This document shows, one piece after another, positions 1-6,839 of a DNA stretch of 35,994 nucleotides. Both the position numbers and the translations under genes were made by a program. How positions within the stretch are numbered: the first letter of the stretch is position 1; the number at the start of each line of letters is the position of its first letter. This DNA is from a virus. The notes under the pieces were generated by a model. It ran no database searches. It was not told the DNA's origin and was given only the letters and a program-made list of their open reading frames with translations. Location of the stretch: positions 1 through 35,994 of IMG/VR virus record IMGVR_UViG_3300031933_000191; one strand, given 5' to 3'.

Positions 1-34
1 GACATGCCAAGTAATTCACACATAAAATAAATAA
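1..34. repeat. Left attachment-site repeat (attL candidate)
   Basis: The first 34 bases are repeated exactly, in the same orientation, as the last 34 bases of the window (35961-35994). A tyrosine integrase gene lies next to the right copy, so the pair is best read as attL and attR flanking an integrated prophage. The sequence is AT-rich and does not look like a tRNA 3' end. The true identity could be longer, because flanking host DNA is not shown. An alternative is an assembly overlap of a circular phage genome. Confidence 0.8.
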
Positions 35-85
35 CCCTTTATAAACAACGCAGTAGTAAAAAACAAACAACCCACGATTTCAACT

Positions 86-120
86 GGTCACACTTTGGGT
101 CGCACTTTGGTTCTGTGGCC
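86..120. promoter_or_regulatory. Integrase arm-type binding sites, left arm (candidate)
   Basis: Two tandem 12-mers, GGTCACACTTTG (86-97) and GGTCGCACTTTG (98-109), are followed by an inverted relative, CTGTGGCC (113-120). The same motif family with the same 12-bp spacing occurs near the other end (35827-35846), with an inverted copy at 35811-35818. Paired motif clusters on both sides of the attachment core are what tyrosine integrases of P2/HP1-type phages use as arm sites. Binding itself is inferred. Confidence 0.5.
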
Positions 121-195
121 GTTATATTTTTTAGTTTCTTACTGCTTTAGTGCGGTTATTGTTAAGCACGATTAATGAATTGGCAAGTATTAACA

Positions 196-1149
196 TTACT
201 CTACGATTGGCTCTAGTGTGCTTTTTAAGCTGCTGGCTGTTGATTTATGGCTGGTAAATTCGCCTTTGGTTATTGGTGGGCCTGCGCCTTGGTCTTTGTG
301 GCCGTGGTTTTCTAGGCTTTGGTTTATGTCTTTTACTAGGGTAATTAAATCAAGGAGTACTTGAGCCACGTTTACTGAATTATTACCTAGCCACACTGTT
401 TTGCCTTCTACTTTTGCCAGTTCGGTGGCTTTGGCGTGTAGGGTTTTGAGTGTGGTTAGGTTCATGTTTTCGTGCGCTTCAATATCTACCTGTTTTTTAC
501 TGCCAAGTAATAACCCTTCAAGTGCGACGATTAAGGCTTTTTCACCGACTACGGTTTTTAATGCGCCCATTACTTCGGTTACTTGGTTGCCGTCTATTTT
601 TAGCGTGTCGTGTGTGGCTATGTTAGTGCTACGTTCGTGGTAGCTTTGCTCGCTTTTGCGTGCGGTTGTTTTATTTGTGTCGCTGGTTTGGGTTATGTCG
701 CCGTCGGTTGTGGTGTGCCAATTGCCGTCGCGGCCTTGTAGTTTGCTGCGGCTATTTTGCTGCAGGGTTACGTCGGTGCGTTTGTGCTCGGGCACTAGGC
801 TTTGCCATGGCAATAAGCTGGTGATCACGGGATGGCTGTTTAGGCCGTCGATATATTGTATTAAACAATGCATGCCTGGTGCGGGTTCGTTTAGTAAACC
901 ATGATCAGGCGCTTGCCCTGTGCCAAGTGTTACTTGCTGAAAGATAGGCACGGCTAATTGCTCGCCTGTTAGCGGGTTTAATAGCTGTACGTCGGCTGCT
1001 TTTAGCGGCCTAAATGCGGTGCTAATGGCTGCGCCACCGCTTGGTAGGTCATATATTTTTTCAATACGCGCCAATTGCGGCAGGTGTTTACGCTCGCTTA
1101 GCTCTGGAAAGTAGCGCTGTATTAGGCGTTTAATGGCTTGTTTGACCAT
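196..1149 (-). CDS. V: Baseplate spike protein, gpV-like
   Basis: Predicted baseplate spike that forms the membrane-puncturing tip of the contractile tail. The 317-residue protein has an N-terminal OB-like region, a central polar stretch rich in Thr/Asp/Gln (about 120-175) typical of the beta-helical spike shaft, and a C-terminal part with a conserved-looking NHGHKDQ-type stretch (about residues 275-290). It is the last gene of the long minus-strand tail operon and overlaps the end of the hub gene by 28 bp, as expected for translational coupling of a hub-spike pair. In P2 itself the V gene sits next to W and J. Here the spike and hub are at the operon end, as in K139/HP1-like phages. The family call rests on context plus overall character, so gpV is the role rather than proven orthology. 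Confidence 0.68.
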   Translation of the reverse strand: MVKQAIKRLIQRYFPELSERKHLPQLARIEKIYDLPSGGAAISTAFRPLKAADVQLLNPLTGEQLAVPIFQQVTLGTGQAPDHGLLNEPAPGMHCLIQYIDGLNSHPVITSLLPWQSLVPEHKRTDVTLQQNSRSKLQGRDGNWHTTTDGDITQTSDTNKTTARKSEQSYHERSTNIATHDTLKIDGNQVTEVMGALKTVVGEKALIVALEGLLLGSKKQVDIEAHENMNLTTLKTLHAKATELAKVEGKTVWLGNNSVNVAQVLLDLITLVKDINQSLENHGHKDQGAGPPITKGEFTSHKSTASSLKSTLEPIVE

Positions 1150-1826
1150 CGTATGTGCATCCTGTCGTTGATTAGTGTTACTTCGGTTATGTGGCGGCCG
1201 TTTATTTGTATGCCTGGTCTTAATTTTGGGATAGCGATTAGCTCGCCGGTGGTTGAGCTTTTGGCGGTTATTGTGTGCTCCGGAAAGTCGCTTATTGCTG
1301 CGAGCGGCCAGCGCGAGTCGTGCCAGCTGCCGACAAATATTTTGCCATCTGGGCGTTGCTGAAATATAAAATCGCTAATGCCCCACACTTTAGCTACTTG
1401 CCTAAGCGCTTCAATACCTGTGCCGCTGTGATAAAACGCGGGTGTTATTTTATTTAAATATTCGGCGTTTTCAGGTGTTGCGAACTCAACACCGAGTTTT
1501 GCTAGTTCATCAAGCACCGCTTTAATTGTTGCGTGACGAACAGCCAGCGGGGCGGGAAAGCTTAGCGCGCCGAGTAATTCACGGCAGGTTAAATACCAGC
1601 GGCCGTTGGCTTGGTGCTTTGACTCTATTACACCGAGAAAATACGGGATCATATTATCAAGTGTGTAACCTAGGTGCAGCTCGACCAACCCGCTTGGCTC
1701 TTGCTCTGCGACCACTTCAAATTTTGCGCGACCTGTGCTGGCAATGTCTAGCTGCACGGTTTTGCTAACAATATTGGTTACTGTGTTGCCGCCAATTGTT
1801 AGCGTGTTAGATAGGCGGGTGCTCAT
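1122..1826 (-). CDS. D: Baseplate hub protein, gpD/gp27-like
   Basis: A 234-residue predicted tail hub that would connect the tube to the spike. The N-terminal half (about 5-100) is beta-rich, with a Phe-Leu-Gly-Val-Ile-Glu segment near residue 64 resembling the beta-barrels of gp27/gpD hubs. The middle segment (about 105-160: small helices, then a Ser-Asp-Phe-Ile-Phe-Gln-like strand) matches the way late-control-D-type hubs read the word 'FIFQQRPDGKIFVGSW'. The start codon overlaps the stop of the upstream gpU-like gene by 4 bp (ATGA), and its own end overlaps the spike gene. It is shorter than P2 gpD (about 387 residues), so this is a compact K139/HP1-like version. Its exact family could differ. 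Confidence 0.62.
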   Translation of the reverse strand: MSTRLSNTLTIGGNTVTNIVSKTVQLDIASTGRAKFEVVAEQEPSGLVELHLGYTLDNMIPYFLGVIESKHQANGRWYLTCRELLGALSFPAPLAVRHATIKAVLDELAKLGVEFATPENAEYLNKITPAFYHSGTGIEALRQVAKVWGISDFIFQQRPDGKIFVGSWHDSRWPLAAISDFPEHTITAKSSTTGELIAIPKLRPGIQINGRHITEVTLINDRMHIRWSNKPLNA

Positions 1827-2308
1827 GGCCCTTCGACCTCGTTAAATTTATTTTGTACGTCGTCGTTACTGGTTGATGCTTGCGGCTCTGCGCTTTCGGT
1901 TGCCTGTTCGTCTAGCTGCTGTTGCTCGCGCTCTGATACAGATTGCACTTCTACCAGCTTAAATATTACTTGCCAGCCTTTTTTGTTTTCTATTTCGCTG
2001 GCGCTTATGTCGCCATCGAATTTTGCTTTACGTATTTTATATGCTGCGGCTAGCTCGTTATTTACTGTGTAAATGATACGCGCGCCGTTTTCATCCAGCG
2101 CTTTTGCTTTGCTTATTAATAATGCCAGGCTAGCGCTTTCGTTAAATGGGATTTTAGTATTTACAGTTAACGTGCCCGACTTTACGCCTTGGTCGCTACT
2201 TAGTGAAAAGCTGCCAAAGCCTGACATGTCGCCACCGGCTAATTTTACGCCTGCGTTTACGCGGGTTTCGAACCCCGGCACGTTCCAACCGTCGAGTGCT
2301 ATGCTCAT
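1823..2308 (-). CDS. Tail/baseplate protein, gpU-like
   Basis: A 161-residue structural protein in the gpU position beside the hub. The N-terminal 40 residues are Gly/Ser-rich, followed by alternating strands around residues 45-115, including a segment like IRKAKFDGDISASEIENKKG. The last 40 residues are a disordered Gln/Glu/Ser-rich tail. I recognise the general style of baseplate-complex proteins of K139-like phages but cannot name a single domain with certainty. The start overlaps the upstream gene stop by 4 bp and the stop overlaps the hub gene start by 4 bp, so it is embedded in a tightly coupled tail operon. Confidence 0.6.
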   Translation of the reverse strand: MSIALDGWNVPGFETRVNAGVKLAGGDMSGFGSFSLSSDQGVKSGTLTVNTKIPFNESASLALLISKAKALDENGARIIYTVNNELAAAYKIRKAKFDGDISASEIENKKGWQVIFKLVEVQSVSEREQQQLDEQATESAEPQASTSNDDVQNKFNEVEGP

Positions 2309-2934
2309 AATACCTCTTTAATTTGATTAAGCTCGCCCTGCTCGCCAACGAATAGGCAGAATGCCCAGTAGTTGTGATCATTGCCTTTGTTTGCTACTGA
2401 GTCGGCTAGCTGTTTTGCGCTACCTGCAGTTATTAATTGCACATTTACGGCGCTGCTTTTTGCTGTGAACTGTGCCTGATTTAGTCGCTGGTCGCGCGCT
2501 GTTTTTAGCTCTGCAGCTTGGGTTAGTGCATCGTCTATGATGGTTATTAATTGCTTGCCGCTATTATTTACTGTGGCGAGTTCGTCCGCTATTAGCTGCT
2601 CACGAATTGGTAATAGGTTTTGCAGGGTATTTATTTGCCATTCTACGCTTTGGCCGTCATACGTTGTAAGTTGGGTTTCCTTTAGGGTGCTTTGGCTTTG
2701 GCCGTATTGCGCGCAGGCGATGAACTCGGCTATTGGGCAGTATTCATTTATTGTGCTGAGCGAGCTTGCCAGTGCTGCTGAGCTATTTGCGCTTACAGAT
2801 AAAAGCAGCGCGTTATATTGTGCGGGCTTATCTGTGCGCGAGTCGTCTTTTATTGCCGATGCAAGCAGCTGCGCACCCTCTTGCATTGAGCAAGGGGCGG
2901 CGGCTTGGTGGTAGCATAGCGCTATGTTATGCAT
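2305..2934 (-). CDS. Uncharacterised tail-operon protein
   Basis: A 209-residue protein I do not recognise as a named family. It is Ala/Gln/Ser-rich and mostly helical. Residues about 95-160 look like a helical hairpin, and the C-terminal third ends in a hydrophobic strand-like segment with Tyr-Trp-Ala-Phe. No signal peptide or membrane segment is apparent. It overlaps its upstream neighbour by 8 bp and the gpU-like gene by 4 bp, so it is translated as part of the tail/baseplate series. Proteins of this size in this position in HP1/K139-like phages are usually uncharacterised baseplate or tail-completion factors. A structural or assembly role is inference from position only. Confidence 0.6.
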   Translation of the reverse strand: MHNIALCYHQAAAPCSMQEGAQLLASAIKDDSRTDKPAQYNALLLSVSANSSAALASSLSTINEYCPIAEFIACAQYGQSQSTLKETQLTTYDGQSVEWQINTLQNLLPIREQLIADELATVNNSGKQLITIIDDALTQAAELKTARDQRLNQAQFTAKSSAVNVQLITAGSAKQLADSVANKGNDHNYWAFCLFVGEQGELNQIKEVL

Positions 2935-3214
2935 TTTCTGCTGTGCTTTGTGGCAGTGGGTAGCGCGCTTTAATTTCGGCTACTTTGTCGCGCCATTTTT
3001 GTAGCGTCTCTGGCGTGCCGTCGAACTGCGCTTCCATGTATAGCGGGTCTGACTCTTTTGCGTATGCGGCTTCGCGCCTTACAACATTTTGACTTAACTC
3101 AAATTGCTGCTGATTTAATACTGAGTCGATTTGCTCTTGGTCCATGCCTAGGTTTTGCATGTACTCAGCGCTTGTATTGCTATGGCTTGCGCCTTTGTAT
3201 ATATATGTAAACAT
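2927..3214 (-). CDS. Small tail-fibre-region protein (XkdW/assembly-chaperone style)
   Basis: A 95-residue protein. I place the start at the ATG at 3214 because AAAAGG lies just upstream at good spacing; a longer reading from 3268 has no such site. The C-terminal half reads like the common phage pattern SDPLYMEAQFDGTPE, then a short helix, then KVAEIKARYPLP. That pattern is typical of small proteins encoded beside tail fibres (XkdW-like or tail-fibre assembly chaperone-like). The N-terminus (Phe-Thr-Tyr-Ile-Tyr) is a likely beta strand. It lies downstream of the HNH insertion and would originally have followed the fibre genes directly. The chaperone role is inferred. Confidence 0.55.
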   Translation of the reverse strand: MFTYIYKGASHSNTSAEYMQNLGMDQEQIDSVLNQQQFELSQNVVRREAAYAKESDPLYMEAQFDGTPETLQKWRDKVAEIKARYPLPQSTAENA

Positions 3215-3315
3215 AGTTTTACCTTTTAAATGGAGTGTTAAAGTTTGTTTCTTTACTTGCAAAGTCATATCTATATACCTATATTGTACTTATACACTTT
3301 ACAATGGTAATAGTC

Positions 3316-3897
3316 ATGTTAATAACAGTCTGCGAACAAGTAATTGAAGTTGCCCAACATCCTGAGTTTTCTTTTTATGCCTGTAGTCGTGATGGTCGCG
3401 TTTTTACACGGCCAGCAATAAAAATTAGGGCAGGCCTTCCTCGTGGTGGAGCTTACCCGCGTGCTGATCATTATGTTGAAATTGCACAATTTATTGCAAA
3501 AGCAAAATATACACCTCCCTATAAAAAATGCAGAGTGACACAAGAAGGAAAAACCAAACTTGTATCTGTTCACCGCTTTATGCTTGAGTGCTGGCAATGC
3601 GTAAAACCGCGAACGGTAGTCACTCGGCATCTTGATGGTGACTCGCTTAATAATGACCTCTCAAACCTGAAGTACGGCACTGTTCAGGAAAATGTTAATG
3701 ATACTTTTAAACACTCTGGCAATTATGCCGAGGGTGAAAAAAACGGTAGAGCAAAGCTTTCTAAATTTGACGTTTTAACAATACGCAATAGACATGCTGC
3801 GGGTGAGGATTCACACGCTATATATGCTGATTATTCTTTTATTACTTTCACCGCTTTACGTGACGTAATAAAAAGAAAAACATGGCAGCATTTATAA
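3316..3897 (+). CDS. Free-standing HNH homing-type endonuclease
   Basis: Predicted DNA nicking or cutting enzyme of the HNH_3/NUMOD type. An N-terminal NUMOD4-like strand region (SRDGRVFTRP) is followed by the HNH core: VHRFMLECW as the first histidine element, then RHLDGDSLNNDLSNLKYGT with the conserved Asn pairs, and a downstream QEN. The C-terminal 50 residues (GRAKLSKFDVLTIRNRH onward) form a helix-turn-helix DNA-binding module common in such proteins. In-frame ATGs at 3304 and 3316 are both possible and neither has a strong ribosome site. The gene is on the strand opposite to all its neighbours and fills the gap between the Avd-like gene and the next tail gene, so it looks like an insertion. 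Its target is unknown. Confidence 0.8.
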   Translation: MLITVCEQVIEVAQHPEFSFYACSRDGRVFTRPAIKIRAGLPRGGAYPRADHYVEIAQFIAKAKYTPPYKKCRVTQEGKTKLVSVHRFMLECWQCVKPRTVVTRHLDGDSLNNDLSNLKYGTVQENVNDTFKHSGNYAEGEKNGRAKLSKFDVLTIRNRHAAGEDSHAIYADYSFITFTALRDVIKRKTWQHL

Positions 3898-3904
3898 TGC
3901 CTAG

Positions 3905-3932
3905 AACCTAATACCTGAAACCTGAAACCTGG
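3905..3932. repeat. Short degenerate heptad repeats at an insertion junction
   Basis: Four to five decayed copies of an ACCTGAA-like heptad lie in the 36-bp gap between the HNH gene stop and the Avd-like gene stop. The best copies are adjacent (ACCTGAAACCTGAAACCTGG). They may be a recombination scar or a small host-type intergenic repeat. No function can be assigned. Confidence 0.5.
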
Positions 3933-3933
3933 T

Positions 3934-4284
3934 TCATGCAACTGCCTGTTTGTTTCTGATGGACTTAATCCAACCGCCTAGCATTTTGCCAATTTCTACT
4001 AATCGCTCTATCCATAATTGATATTTTTTTACGTCTATATAGCGCAAGTCTTTTGCCAAGCGAACTTGGCGCTTTAGTATTGCTAGCTCAATGTCTAACT
4101 CTGTTAGCGTTGTTTTTTTATGATAACGCTTAAATGCAGTAACTATTAAACGCTGCAGCTGCAGCATAGACTTGCGTATTTCTGCTGCTAGCACGTGCGT
4201 TTCGTGCTTTGGGAATTGCTTTATTGCTTGATACCCGTACATCAACATGTCTCTGCATTTTTCTTCGATTGTTAGCGCGGTCAA
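3934..4284 (-). CDS. avd: Avd-like four-helix-bundle protein (DGR accessory)
   Basis: A 116-residue, basic, all-helical protein matching accessory variability determinant (Avd) proteins of diversity-generating retroelements. In known DGRs Avd forms a pentamer that binds the reverse transcriptase and the template RNA. The diagnostic C-terminal part reads LRLAKDLRYIDVKKY-like, then IERLVEIGKMLGGWIKS; Arg and Lys line the helices. The start is TTG at 4284, chosen because a full AAGGAGG lies 5 bp upstream. The gene follows the variable fibre-tip gene and its hairpin, which is the classical order (variable protein, Avd, template repeat, RT). Here no RT follows. The close relative family, 23S-rRNA intervening-sequence proteins, is less likely given this context. 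Confidence 0.82.
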   Translation of the reverse strand: MTALTIEEKCRDMLMYGYQAIKQFPKHETHVLAAEIRKSMLQLQRLIVTAFKRYHKKTTLTELDIELAILKRQVRLAKDLRYIDVKKYQLWIERLVEIGKMLGGWIKSIRNKQAVA

Positions 4285-4301
4285 ATTTCCTCCTTGTTAT
4301 G

Positions 4302-4319
4302 CCCGCGCTATCGCGCGGG
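4302..4319 (-). other. DGR-type hairpin/cruciform downstream of the variable repeat
   Basis: A perfect 7-bp stem, CCCGCGC/GCGCGGG, with a 4-base loop that reads GATA on the coding (minus) strand, lies 20 bp past the stop of the variable fibre gene. From what I recall of phage DGRs such as BPP-1, the target is followed by a 7-10 bp hairpin with a GRNA tetraloop that assists retrohoming; GATA fits that consensus. It is also close to the Avd ribosome site but has no T-tract after it, so it is a poor terminator. Confidence 0.7.
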
Positions 4320-4339
4320 GTTCAAATTTCAATAACCAA

Positions 4340-5557
4340 TTACGCAAAGAAAGCGGGACGAAAACCGATATAACTGTGCGCACTCGAACGCGCATCGTTC
4401 AGACCGAGCGCGCCCAGCCCAGCGCTCGAGCCATTGCCCCAGTTGCCGCCACGTAGCGGGAATCGATTGCCATAATTTCGGCAGTAGATTGCACCGGCAA
4501 CCGTGGTGGTTGATTCTGACTCGATTAACAAGCGGCGTAGTAGCTCTATTTTGCTGTAGTCGAGCGCTTTTTCGATTGCTGCAAAGTGGCTGTTTGTTAA
4601 ATAAGGGTTGTCGCTCGCATCATTACCCACTGGGCCATTTCGATTTGTGACGCTGTTACTAAGCTTTGGAGATCCAGCGCTGCCGGTGCCTTCTGTGTTT
4701 GCCGTTGGCGAATCTAAAAACGCTGTGTGCTTGTTCCAGTTTTCTTCAATCACCGCTGGGTTGTTGTCGAGCGTAGTAATGATCTGCCCTTCGTCTAGCA
4801 TCATTTGGTCTAGCCATTCCCACGCGTTACCTACTAGGTCTTGGATACCCCATTCTGTGTGGTCGTGCGACCATGTTGCAGGGCCTTTGCCTGTGTCGGT
4901 TCTTGCTGTTCCTGATGCATCGCCTGGCAAGCCGTTGTCGCTACGGCGTGCTGTTTCTAATTTGTTTTCGTGGCTGCGTCCGTAGTTTGTATTGCCGCGC
5001 GGCACTGTGCCATTTGCATAAGACCACAGCGCTATTGCTGCCCATTCGTGAATGCTCATCATGTGCCAGCCAGCGCCTTTGTTGTTGCATAGTGCTTTTG
5101 CCTGGTCGTAATTAACCGATGTGCGAGGCTGCACACCACCGATAACACTGCAGCCGCCATTTGCTCCGGCTGATGCTAGGTATTTACCAATGTACACTTC
5201 GCCCAACTGCACACCGTTGCGCATAAACATGGTTGGTATGCCTGTGCCTAGATTTAAATCTACGCTGTATTTTTCTTGGATTTTTGCTGCCAACTCTTCG
5301 TATGTGAACGGGGCAATTGCTACCATTACATTTGGGTTGCCTTGCTCATCGATGATGACTTTGTTGCGGCCACCTGACGCGTGCTCGATTGCGTTGCGGT
5401 AACCTTCTGATGCAACGATTGCCATTTCGTTTGCTTTGGCTTTTACGAACTGGTCTAGCTGCGTTGTTTTGCTGTCGATTTCGGCTGCTTTGCCTTCGAT
5501 TGCTGTTGTTAGCTGGTCGGCTGCGGTTACTAGCTGGTTTATTTGCGTTACGCTCAT
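4340..5557 (-). CDS. C-type-lectin/FGE-like variable tail-fibre tip (DGR target protein)
   Basis: A 405-residue receptor-binding tip. Residues 1-60 are a helical coiled region likely joining the fibre shaft. Residues about 130-250 carry the formylglycine-generating-enzyme/C-type-lectin fold (for example GWHMMSIHEWAAIALWSY and VGNAWEWLDQ). The C-terminal 45 residues (LRGGNWGNGSSAGLGALGL to IGFRPAF) have the signature of DGR variable repeats, in which surface codons derive from adenine-rich template codons. The ATG overlaps the stop of the collar gene by 4 bp. In a working DGR the last about 130 bp would be overwritten by mutagenic reverse transcription to change receptor specificity. Here the Avd gene is present but RT and template repeat are not seen. 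Confidence 0.85.
   Translation of the reverse strand: MSVTQINQLVTAADQLTTAIEGKAAEIDSKTTQLDQFVKAKANEMAIVASEGYRNAIEHASGGRNKVIIDEQGNPNVMVAIAPFTYEELAAKIQEKYSVDLNLGTGIPTMFMRNGVQLGEVYIGKYLASAGANGGCSVIGGVQPRTSVNYDQAKALCNNKGAGWHMMSIHEWAAIALWSYANGTVPRGNTNYGRSHENKLETARRSDNGLPGDASGTARTDTGKGPATWSHDHTEWGIQDLVGNAWEWLDQMMLDEGQIITTLDNNPAVIEENWNKHTAFLDSPTANTEGTGSAGSPKLSNSVTNRNGPVGNDASDNPYLTNSHFAAIEKALDYSKIELLRRLLIESESTTTVAGAIYCRNYGNRFPLRGGNWGNGSSAGLGALGLNDARSSAHSYIGFRPAFFA
4343..4480 (-). other. Candidate DGR variable repeat (VR)
   Basis: This stretch encodes the C-terminal segment from about CRNYGNRF to GFRPAF. Fixed scaffold codons (Gly-Gly-Asn-Trp, Leu-Asn, Ala-Arg-Ser, Ile-Gly-Phe-Arg) alternate with codons at the usual diversified positions, which hold Gly, Ser, Ala, Asp and His here. 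The 3' end is GC-containing and is followed by the hairpin. The exact left boundary cannot be fixed without a template repeat for comparison. Confidence 0.55.
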
Positions 5558-6132
5558 GATAGTTCCTTGCTGAAATTGCTGAAGTTTTTATTTAAAAAGT
5601 AATTGCGCACAGTGCGGCGCATGTTGTTTATTTGTGCCGTTGCATTGCTGGTTGCTAACAGTGTTAGCGCGTCAATTTGCGGGCTGTAGTCGAACATCCA
5701 CGATTGCGCTGGAATGGTAATGCGGGCTAGGGCTGCAGCTGCCGCAAACTTTAAAACGAACGAGCGGTTGTGCACGTTGTTTACGCCTTGTCGTTTTCGC
5801 TGTAGCGGTAGGTAATCGACTGCTAGCAATGTGCCGTCGCGCGTAACTAGGCCAATCCAGTTATAGTCAAAGTCGCCGATGTCTTGCTCTAGCACTACTG
5901 CCCATGCGACGGTGTTTGCATCTACATAGCCCGAGGTATCTATGTTGCGGCGGTAAACTATTTGTGCGCCGCCCGGCATTTTTTCGTTTGGGTTGCGCTC
6001 TGCTTGCTCGTTTAGCCCTGGTATGTTTGCAAACACTAGCTCTGTTACTTCAAGCCCTTTGTTTTGCAGCGTTGCTGTTGTTATGTATGCCTTGCCAGCA
6101 TTGGTCATTATGCCGGTTATTGCCTGATTCAT
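5554..6132 (-). CDS. H: Short tail-collar fibre protein, gpH N-terminal type
   Basis: A 192-residue protein corresponding to the N-terminal, baseplate-attaching part of P2-like gpH fibres (tail-collar/DUF3751 style). It starts with MNQAITGIMTNAGKAYITTA-type helix and strand, followed by the characteristic IVYRRNIDTSGYVDANTVAWAV-like region (residues about 58-80) and a GTLLAVDYLPLQRKRQG segment. P2 gpH is about 669 residues. Here the protein ends right after a short helical tail, and the distal receptor-binding part is encoded by the next overlapping gene. The fibre is therefore split into a collar protein and a lectin-type tip. ATG overlaps the stop of gpI by 4 bp. Confidence 0.78.
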   Translation of the reverse strand: MNQAITGIMTNAGKAYITTATLQNKGLEVTELVFANIPGLNEQAERNPNEKMPGGAQIVYRRNIDTSGYVDANTVAWAVVLEQDIGDFDYNWIGLVTRDGTLLAVDYLPLQRKRQGVNNVHNRSFVLKFAAAAALARITIPAQSWMFDYSPQIDALTLLATSNATAQINNMRRTVRNYFLNKNFSNFSKELS

Positions 6133-6839
6133 AGTTGCTCCTTGGCGGTGCTTATGCCGCCGTCTTTGCTTAAAAACCCATAATGCTGGTGCGCGGTAAT
6201 GTTGTGCTGCACGCCAATGCTTATTGCTTGGTGGCGCGTGTTGCTTGTTAGTGCGTCTAGCCCTAAAAAGCTGTGGGCTACGCCGTGATCAATGCCAGTT
6301 ATTGCGTTTATTTTTGTTGCTGAGCTAACGTAGTTGTTATCCCATTGCACATGCGTTAGGCCGAGATTTAGCGATACTGCTGCCAAGTTATGCACTGTTA
6401 GTTCGTATCGGCGGCATGTTCGGCCGTACAGCTGTATTAGCTCTGGCAATAGTTCGTATGCGCTGGCTAACGTTGAGTCGGTCATGTCGATTGCGATAAT
6501 ATCCCAGTCGCGTCCCTCTATTCGCTCACGCACATTTATGACCTGGAGATCCAGCCGGTTAAAAATATCTTTTATGGTTGCTATTTCTCCGGCGTCAATT
6601 GTATTGACTAATGCGTGCTGTACGCGCTTGCGGTAGAGATCCAGTGGTTCACTATTTAAACGCTGCGTTAACCGCTCCCACGCGAGCAGTCCTAGGATGG
6701 GCTCTTCGTTTTGCAGCTCGTCTTTTTGCTGCATAGCCCACATAACGTAATTGCGCGACTTGCTCCAATACCCTGTAGCCGCTTTTACGAGTTTTTCTGC
6801 GTAGCCTTTGTTTAGCCATGTTGCTATTTGGTTAGCCAT
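6129..6839 (-). CDS. I: Baseplate protein gpI
   Basis: A 236-residue homologue-type protein of P2 gpI, a baseplate wedge component that joins the fibres to the baseplate. The N-terminal half is helical with WERLTQRLNSEPLDLYRKRV, then TIDAGEIATIKDIFNRLDLQ, typical of the gpI family. A beta-rich C-terminal part (about 155-236) contains repeated Gly/His-rich strands. It sits directly after J with an 8-bp overlap and before H with a 4-bp overlap, the canonical J-I-H order. Confidence 0.8.
   Translation of the reverse strand: MANQIATWLNKGYAEKLVKAATGYWSKSRNYVMWAMQQKDELQNEEPILGLLAWERLTQRLNSEPLDLYRKRVQHALVNTIDAGEIATIKDIFNRLDLQVINVRERIEGRDWDIIAIDMTDSTLASAYELLPELIQLYGRTCRRYELTVHNLAAVSLNLGLTHVQWDNNYVSSATKINAITGIDHGVAHSFLGLDALTSNTRHQAISIGVQHNITAHQHYGFLSKDGGISTAKEQL

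Noticed and set aside
1-34. Attachment repeat as part of a tRNA gene
   Set aside because: No acceptor stem, CCA end or T-loop-like GTTCGA word is present.
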